From positions 5,286 through 39,294 of IMG/VR virus record IMGVR_UViG_3300030329_003295: DNA of 34,009 nucleotides; one strand, written 5' to 3'. This stretch comes from a virus. Under the pieces are notes generated by a model. It ran no database searches and had not been told where the DNA came from. It worked only from the letters and a program-made list of their open reading frames with translations. Each line of letters opens with the position of its first letter. Position 1 is the first letter of the stretch. A program made the position numbers and the translations under genes. Shown here piece by piece: positions 30,057 to 34,009 of this stretch.

Positions 30057-30064
30057 CCCTCCTT
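30057..30064 (-). promoter_or_regulatory. Strong Shine-Dalgarno for major capsid gene
   Basis: The minus strand reads AAGGAGGG eight bases before the capsid ATG, overlapping the stop of the preceding gene. It is among the best ribosome-binding matches in the window and supports the 30048 start. Confidence 0.8.
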
Positions 30065-30713
30065 ATATACCCGTCGATGTCGCAGTAGTCTGCGAATCAA
30101 AACGGCTGGTTGGTGAATTAAAATGTGCGTTTATACGAACCATTAACGGAATACCCGCTGCGGCAAAATCTGAATTTGCCTCATCGTCCATAATACCCAC
30201 AATTCTTAACGGAAGTGTTGCGGTTGTGTTTATAGAGGAAACACTAAGTGCAGAATTTGAATTACCTGTACTTGTAGACCCCGTTCTTGCCGAAGTGCCT
30301 AAAGATGCATTAGCAAAAACCGCAGTAAGAGCCGTGGCTCTGTCGGTTAAAGTTGCATCACTAGCTACTTGAAACAGTTGATTAGGGTTATCTGCAACAA
30401 AAGCTTTTATTGGATGATTCGTATCAACACTAACATTGTTAGAACCAGGCCAATAATTCTTCCAGACAGGCTTCTTTGAAGCACTGTCAACATATTGTAC
30501 GCCCATCAGAACGCCTAACGCTTGGGTAGTACCCCCACTTGTGGCACCAGCATGATCTATCACACCCGCCGCAGTGGGTACGCATAGAGAGTACTGGTAA
30601 ATAGCGTTAGTATTGTTGGAAGCGATTTCATACTTGGTTATACCAGTAGTATTTGCCGCAGCACCAACAAGCCCGATAGGACGAAGACCGTAGGCAGTAG
30701 TTTGATTTGCCAT
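30063..30713 (-). CDS. Capsid decoration/minor head-like protein
   Basis: A 216-aa protein opening MANQTTAYGLRPIGLVGAAA, a pattern typical of marine phage proteins encoded beside the capsid. A Ser/Thr-rich low-complexity middle lies at about 145-165, and a DDEANSDFAAAGIPLMVRIN region is near the end. No enzyme motif is visible. It sits immediately upstream of the major capsid gene, so head decoration or a head fibre is the best guess. The Shine-Dalgarno is AGGAGA. Confidence 0.72.
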   Translation of the reverse strand: MANQTTAYGLRPIGLVGAAANTTGITKYEIASNNTNAIYQYSLCVPTAAGVIDHAGATSGGTTQALGVLMGVQYVDSASKKPVWKNYWPGSNNVSVDTNHPIKAFVADNPNQLFQVASDATLTDRATALTAVFANASLGTSARTGSTSTGNSNSALSVSSINTTATLPLRIVGIMDDEANSDFAAAGIPLMVRINAHFNSPTSRFDSQTTATSTGI

Positions 30714-30739
30714 GATAGTTTTCTCCTAATAGAGCGACC

Positions 30740-31222
30740 CTACTGTTTTCGAGGGCCACCAAAGGTTACACGAGATTGACGATCAGGTTTAGCAATCGTC
30801 ATGGTTGAATGTGCATTCTCACGCATCATATCGTAATCTACAGCTTGCATCTGATCGTGACTTTTTCCAGCAAAGTACTGACGACGCTCTTCTACTGTTT
30901 CTAACGGTATTCTTGCAAGAAGCAATCCGCCTGTTCCAATTACACCTTCATATTTACCTGATTCAACTACCGGGGCCTCAAAGTCTGGGTACTCATCCTT
31001 TCGAACAAGCTCATAACCTTCGCGCAGTCTTGCGCTAATGTTTTTAGTATCATCAAATCCACGCGTTTCAGCACGAATATAACGATGCTTATAACCATCC
31101 GGTGCAGGTGGTGCATCCAACATAGACGGGGGAGCCCACGGCTTACGCTGCGCCGTTTTTTCCCTAGTTTGGTTTGCGCGAGAAGTTCGCTTAATGGGTT
31201 GATCTATATTTTCTATACTCAT
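30740..31222 (-). CDS. Conserved head-module protein, unknown function
   Basis: A 160-aa protein with a basic, Pro-rich N terminus (KRTSRANQTREKTAQRKPWA) and a middle beginning YIRAETRGFDDTKNISARLR. Its late helical part reads TVEERRQYFAGKSHDQMQAV. This layout recurs in marine phage head modules between scaffold and capsid. A role in shell assembly is inferred by position. AAGGAG precedes the ATG within the end of the scaffold gene. Confidence 0.7.
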   Translation of the reverse strand: MSIENIDQPIKRTSRANQTREKTAQRKPWAPPSMLDAPPAPDGYKHRYIRAETRGFDDTKNISARLREGYELVRKDEYPDFEAPVVESGKYEGVIGTGGLLLARIPLETVEERRQYFAGKSHDQMQAVDYDMMRENAHSTMTIAKPDRQSRVTFGGPRKQ

Positions 31223-31227
31223 TCTAC

Positions 31228-32082
31228 TTACTCCTTCACGTATTTCGCGTATTCACTTAGCGGCACACCCAATTTTTTCGCTATTGTAACTTGGCTAGGG
31301 GTGAGTCTAACCTTTTTCCCACTGCTGCGCCCAGAAGTTTGACGTGATACCCCTGCAACCGTCTGAGCGGATCGCTTACTGGGTTTCGCCTCTCCGTTAA
31401 AAGCAGTAGAGAGTCGTGTATCTAATTCAATATAATACTCATCGCTAGTCGGGTCAAACCCTTCGTCTTCAACAAGCTTTTTATGTATTCCAAAAGCCGC
31501 AAAGGTTCGCGCCTCGTCATTACCAAACCATTTGTTTCTTTCCGCCCACTCTTCAGCTTTTACATCAGGCCGACGTATTTGTGGTTGAGGTGCAGGTTGA
31601 GGTGCAGGCTCTTGATTTAAAACACTTTTTTGTTGTTCCTGTTGATGTCTAGCCTGATTAGCGCGGTCATTTTGTGCAGAAAGAGCTATTAATTTCTTAT
31701 TGGCTTCTACTTGCGCGGCGGTATCGCCAATTTCCATAGCATGAGAATATTCTTTTTCAGCTTGCGCCATTTCAGAAGTTACTCTGTTACTAAATTCCGC
31801 TACATAACTGTTATCTAAAGCATTAAAACGCTGCTTTAACTGTTGTGATTCGGCGTGAACTTGTTTTGCATAATTTACCGCTTCGGCTTCACGCCTCTCG
31901 GCTTCACGCATCTTTTTTGTAAGCCGATCAATGCGCTTTTGCGTAGCACTTTCCGCTTTCTGAAACTGATCCTTCTCAACAACCTCAATTTCCGACTCTT
32001 TAGAATCAATGGGAGGGGCCGAAACCTCTACCTCTGTTTCATTCTCAGCAATATCTAACTCTAATTGCGCTTCTTCCGCCAT
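31228..32082 (-). CDS. Capsid scaffolding protein
   Basis: A 284-aa highly charged protein. The acidic N terminus (1-50) is followed by a long coiled coil from about 45 to 160, containing RIDRLTKKMREAERREAEAV. A Pro/Gln linker (QEPAPQPAPQPQ) comes next. A conserved WAERNKWFGNDEARTFAAFG segment is followed by EGFDPTSDEYYIELDTRLST. The basic C terminus ends LGVPLSEYAKYVKE, which could bind capsid protein. Length, charge and position just before the head genes fit a scaffold that is absent from mature virions. Confidence 0.82.
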   Translation of the reverse strand: MAEEAQLELDIAENETEVEVSAPPIDSKESEIEVVEKDQFQKAESATQKRIDRLTKKMREAERREAEAVNYAKQVHAESQQLKQRFNALDNSYVAEFSNRVTSEMAQAEKEYSHAMEIGDTAAQVEANKKLIALSAQNDRANQARHQQEQQKSVLNQEPAPQPAPQPQIRRPDVKAEEWAERNKWFGNDEARTFAAFGIHKKLVEDEGFDPTSDEYYIELDTRLSTAFNGEAKPSKRSAQTVAGVSRQTSGRSSGKKVRLTPSQVTIAKKLGVPLSEYAKYVKE

Positions 32083-32091
32083 CTTTAACTC

Positions 32092-32538
32092 CTAGTAATG
32101 TAAAATGTCTTCGGGATCATTAATCTTGGCTAAAATCTCGTCATCATTCAAAATTCTAACCTCACCACCGTCTATATTAAAGCGAGAACCCGCATAACGG
32201 GCAAACATTACCCAATCTTTCTCCGCGCACCACGGGCCAGACGGAAATTTTTCAGAATCTTTATATGCTAAAGAACCCACTTTTAATACATAACCCACTT
32301 GAGTAGACACTTGTTGCTGTTCAACAACTTGATCTGGCAAATAAACGCCCGATTCAGTCTTCCCTTTGCCCCTATACGGCAAAATTAACAATCTCCAACC
32401 AGTGGGGGAAGGCATTCTTTCTAGAAGAGAACCACCAATAGCCTCTGGATTTAACACTTTGGGCTGTTGATAAGCTTCGGAAAGGCTGGCTACAGCCTCT
32501 TTTACTCCGGTCAAATCGACCTTTGCACTTTCAGTCAT
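32092..32538 (-). CDS. GroES-like co-chaperonin
   Basis: A 148-aa protein whose residues about 45-140 follow the GroES/Cpn10 layout. GWRLLILPYRGKGKTESGVY is the conserved first strand and mobile-loop region. It is followed by QVGYVLKVGSLAYKD, then DWVMFARYAGSRFNIDGGEV, and ends with ILNDDEILAKI. The 40-residue N-terminal extension and the inserts are not present in bacterial GroES. It would cap host GroEL to fold phage proteins, probably the capsid, as T4 gp31 does. It lies just before the scaffold gene, separated by nine bases. It overlaps the upstream 65-aa gene by eight bases. Confidence 0.82.
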   Translation of the reverse strand: MTESAKVDLTGVKEAVASLSEAYQQPKVLNPEAIGGSLLERMPSPTGWRLLILPYRGKGKTESGVYLPDQVVEQQQVSTQVGYVLKVGSLAYKDSEKFPSGPWCAEKDWVMFARYAGSRFNIDGGEVRILNDDEILAKINDPEDILHY

Positions 32539-32728
32539 CGTTTTGCTCCTGTTTATTTAGCAGGCTCTTGAGTTCCTGTTCCACATGAGAAAGAGATTCT
32601 AAAGAACCCATTAACTCACGATATTGTTCCATAGACTTTACGTTGCCATACTGTAAAAAATCAACAATATTTTGTCTTTTTTCCCGTATAATTCTATAAA
32701 CAGCTTCGGCAACATATATTTCACTCAT
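32531..32728 (-). CDS. Small helical protein, unknown
   Basis: A 65-aa protein, entirely helical by appearance (VYRIIREKRQNIVDFLQYGN; LSHVEQELKSLLNKQEQNDD), with no membrane segment. Comparable small helical proteins occur at this place in marine phage head modules. The gene has a weak Shine-Dalgarno and overlaps the GroES-like gene by eight bases. Function is unknown. Confidence 0.65.
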   Translation of the reverse strand: MSEIYVAEAVYRIIREKRQNIVDFLQYGNVKSMEQYRELMGSLESLSHVEQELKSLLNKQEQNDD

Positions 32729-32770
32729 ACCACTGTGTAAGACTTTCTCAGAGAATATGCAAGCAACTTA

Positions 32771-33220
32771 TTACATTAATTCAAAATGAGGGCCATCTAT
32801 AAAGGGCCGACGATTTTGTGAACGACGAAGGTCAACATACGCATTCATAGCAGCCTCTGCGCTGCCTTCCCAGGACCGAAAGTCGTTTATGTGCCAAGCC
32901 GCTCCCCACCGAATTTTTGCTCCAACAGCAATAGCAGCCTCTTTCATGGCGTCGGCAATTTCATCATACAATTTCAACTCCCACCGGATTCCATTTACAT
33001 AAGCAGCTAAATCAACAGCATTGCCTTCAATATGTTTACTTTTCATCGTTTTAGATGCGCCTTTTTCAACCAGTTTTCGTTGTTCCTCAATTGTTCGCAA
33101 CCCACAAATACACGAAAAATCCTGTGAAGTGACGGTAATAGCATACTTCACGACTGAGACTAAGCGTTCATCAACCCCTTCTAATTTTTTCAAACTGCCA
33201 TTACCTAATTTATATCCCAT
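32771..33220 (-). CDS. Endolysin, M15 family L-alanyl-D-glutamate-type peptidase
   Basis: A 149-aa VanY/M15-type zinc peptidase. GLRTIEEQRKLVEKGAS is followed by SKHIEGNAVDL, giving the zinc ligands His63 and Asp70. The late DGPHFEL supplies Asp142 and His145. Lys and Met residues before SKH fit the usual KSxH arrangement. T5 endolysin is a relative of this type. It would cut peptide cross-bridges or stems at lysis. There is no signal peptide, so it needs the holins encoded just upstream. GGGAG precedes the ATG. Confidence 0.87.
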   Translation of the reverse strand: MGYKLGNGSLKKLEGVDERLVSVVKYAITVTSQDFSCICGLRTIEEQRKLVEKGASKTMKSKHIEGNAVDLAAYVNGIRWELKLYDEIADAMKEAAIAVGAKIRWGAAWHINDFRSWEGSAEAAMNAYVDLRRSQNRRPFIDGPHFELM

Positions 33221-33231
33221 GTACTTTCTCC

Positions 33232-33687
33232 CTATTTAATCCTCATATACTTTGAAACCGCTCGATTTCCAAACCAAAACGCCATTATAGCCGCAAATAA
33301 TCCAGCCGTGGCATCATCCCAGAGAATGGTTAAAGATCCTCCTAAATCATGCCCTGTGTCCATTAGAGCAACAAGTGCTGTCACTTTAATGGCAACGAAA
33401 AGCCCAAAAAAACAATAAGTAATGACAGGGCGGACAGAACCTCGAAGTGCGTTAATAAAACCTCCTGCATCAATGCTATCATGTTTATATAACCCTTCCT
33501 GTTCTTTAATTTCTGCTTGTTTGTCTAAAATGTCAATTTTCAACTCGGCACGTTTGGACATCATTTCCATTTCAAGTTGCATACGTTCCAGGCTGTGTTT
33601 GTGTTCTTGCCCTGCCCTAAAATAATTTAATACTTCAGGTAAAAAAGAAGTACCAAATCCTAATAAACTTCCAAGTAGTGTAATCAT
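33232..33687 (-). CDS. 3TM-type holin
   Basis: A 151-aa membrane protein with an N-terminal hydrophobic helix (ITLLGSLLGFGTSFLPEVL), a coiled-coil segment at about 28-68, and two further membrane helices. The second contains SVRPVITYCFFGLFVAIKV. The third contains ATAGLFAAIMAFWFGNRAV. The SVRPVITY plus WFGNR pattern is that of the GTA/3TM phage holin family. It would open the inner membrane for the adjacent endolysin. Its start overlaps the preceding stop by four bases (ATGA). Confidence 0.8.
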   Translation of the reverse strand: MITLLGSLLGFGTSFLPEVLNYFRAGQEHKHSLERMQLEMEMMSKRAELKIDILDKQAEIKEQEGLYKHDSIDAGGFINALRGSVRPVITYCFFGLFVAIKVTALVALMDTGHDLGGSLTILWDDATAGLFAAIMAFWFGNRAVSKYMRIK

Positions 33688-33887
33688 TTATTCGTAACTT
33701 CCTTCCCCATCCAGATAGCAAACGCACCAGTCATCGCACCAGTTACGACACTAATTAAGCCTGCCTGTTGCGTAGATAGATCAGGTTGAGATAGTGCCCA
33801 TTCAATACATCTAATATAAACCCCTGTCATCACAAGCATCATTAGTCTAGGTAATATTTTCCAATCGTCTAACCAAATTTGTGCCAT
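33684..33887 (-). CDS. Two-helix membrane protein, second holin candidate
   Basis: A 67-aa protein with membrane helices at about 12-30 (LPRLMMLVMTGVYIRCIEW) and 42-61 (GLISVVTGAMTGAFAIWMG), separated by SQPDLSTQQ. Similar proteins occur beside the 3TM holin in marine phages. It could be a second holin, antiholin or pinholin. ATG 33887 directly follows the stop of the upstream gene with no gap, and GGAGG lies upstream in that gene's last codons. Confidence 0.7.
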   Translation of the reverse strand: MAQIWLDDWKILPRLMMLVMTGVYIRCIEWALSQPDLSTQQAGLISVVTGAMTGAFAIWMGKEVTNK

Positions 33888-34009
33888 TTAAACCTCCACA
33901 TCTACAAGTTGACCTTGTTCCGCATATTTTTTAATTTGCAACCTATCATAAGAAAACTTATCTGCCAACTGCTGCTGCTCAAATAACGCTTCAGCCCTAT
34001 GAGCCTTGT
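33888..34009 (-). CDS. C-terminal end of an unidentified protein (partial)
   Basis: The frame runs from the right edge to a TAA at 33888-33890, giving about 39 residues, including RAEALFEQQQLADKFSYDRL and ending EQGQLVDVEV. The fragment is helical and charged, without a recognisable domain. The remainder is outside the window. It touches the membrane-protein start, so it belongs to the same operon. Confidence 0.65.
   Translation of the reverse strand, partial: KAHRAEALFEQQQLADKFSYDRLQIKKYAEQGQLVDVEV

Noticed and set aside
29809-30372. 187-aa plus-strand frame opposite the capsid and decoration genes
   Set aside because: It is antisense to two well-supported genes, with no ribosome site or recognisable protein.
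32729-32770. Promoter before the 65-aa gene (TTGCAT with TACACA) and TTCTCAGAGAA palindrome
   Set aside because: The box matches are weak, and an 11-base palindrome alone is compatible with chance in this A+T-rich gap.
1-34009. tRNA or other structured RNA genes
   Set aside because: The gaps are short, and I saw no cloverleaf or known RNA motif by eye; a covariance-model scan would be decisive.

Overview
The window looks like part of a marine, short-tailed (podovirus-like) double-stranded DNA bacteriophage genome. I infer this from the virion gene set. It has a Mu gpT-like major capsid protein, a coiled-coil scaffold, two neck/adaptor-type proteins and a large P22 gp10 / T7 gp12-like tail protein. 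It also has very long internal-virion/ejection-type proteins and several fibre genes with domains typical of uncultured marine phages. No tape-measure protein, tail tube or sheath gene is visible. The base composition is A+T-leaning, genes are packed with 1-4 nt overlaps, and no rRNA, tRNA, integrase or host gene was seen. The host cannot be fixed from the sequence. Terminase, portal and a DNA polymerase were not found and probably lie outside both ends.

Layout: nearly everything is on the minus strand and reads right to left. At the right end are the tail of an unidentified gene (33888-34009) and a lysis cassette (a two-helix membrane protein, a 3TM-type holin and an M15 peptidase endolysin; 32771-33887). 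Next come a small helical protein and a phage GroES-like co-chaperonin (32092-32728). The head module follows: scaffold, a proline-rich protein, a decoration-like protein and the major capsid protein (29140-32082). A clear rho-independent terminator lies after the capsid gene at about 29036-29070, and a possible new promoter follows it.

From 28962 down to 15403 is the neck, tail and fibre region. It holds small beta-rich proteins, a membrane peptide, adaptor proteins, LamG/cupredoxin-like and DUF7483-like fibres, a zinc-ribbon microprotein, a tail assembly chaperone, a 41-aa very basic microprotein and the tail hub protein. From 15406 to 4167 is a DNA-ejection type module of large virion proteins that ends with a separate lytic transglycosylase.

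The left 4.2 kb is a replication module. A single plus-strand gene (2772-4214) encodes a compact SNF2-type helicase. It is divergent from a minus-strand operon encoding a 193-aa unknown protein, an SSB-like protein with an acidic DEVPF tail, and an archaeo-eukaryotic-type primase that runs off the left edge. The 97-bp gap between the two units contains overlapping sigma70-like promoters facing both ways, so it is the likely early control point.

Most promising observations: the AEP primase/SSB-like/SNF2 replication set with its bidirectional promoter; a plausible type-1 copper (cupredoxin) site in a tail fibre; the phage GroES; two microproteins hidden between tail genes; and short sequence modules shared by different virion proteins.
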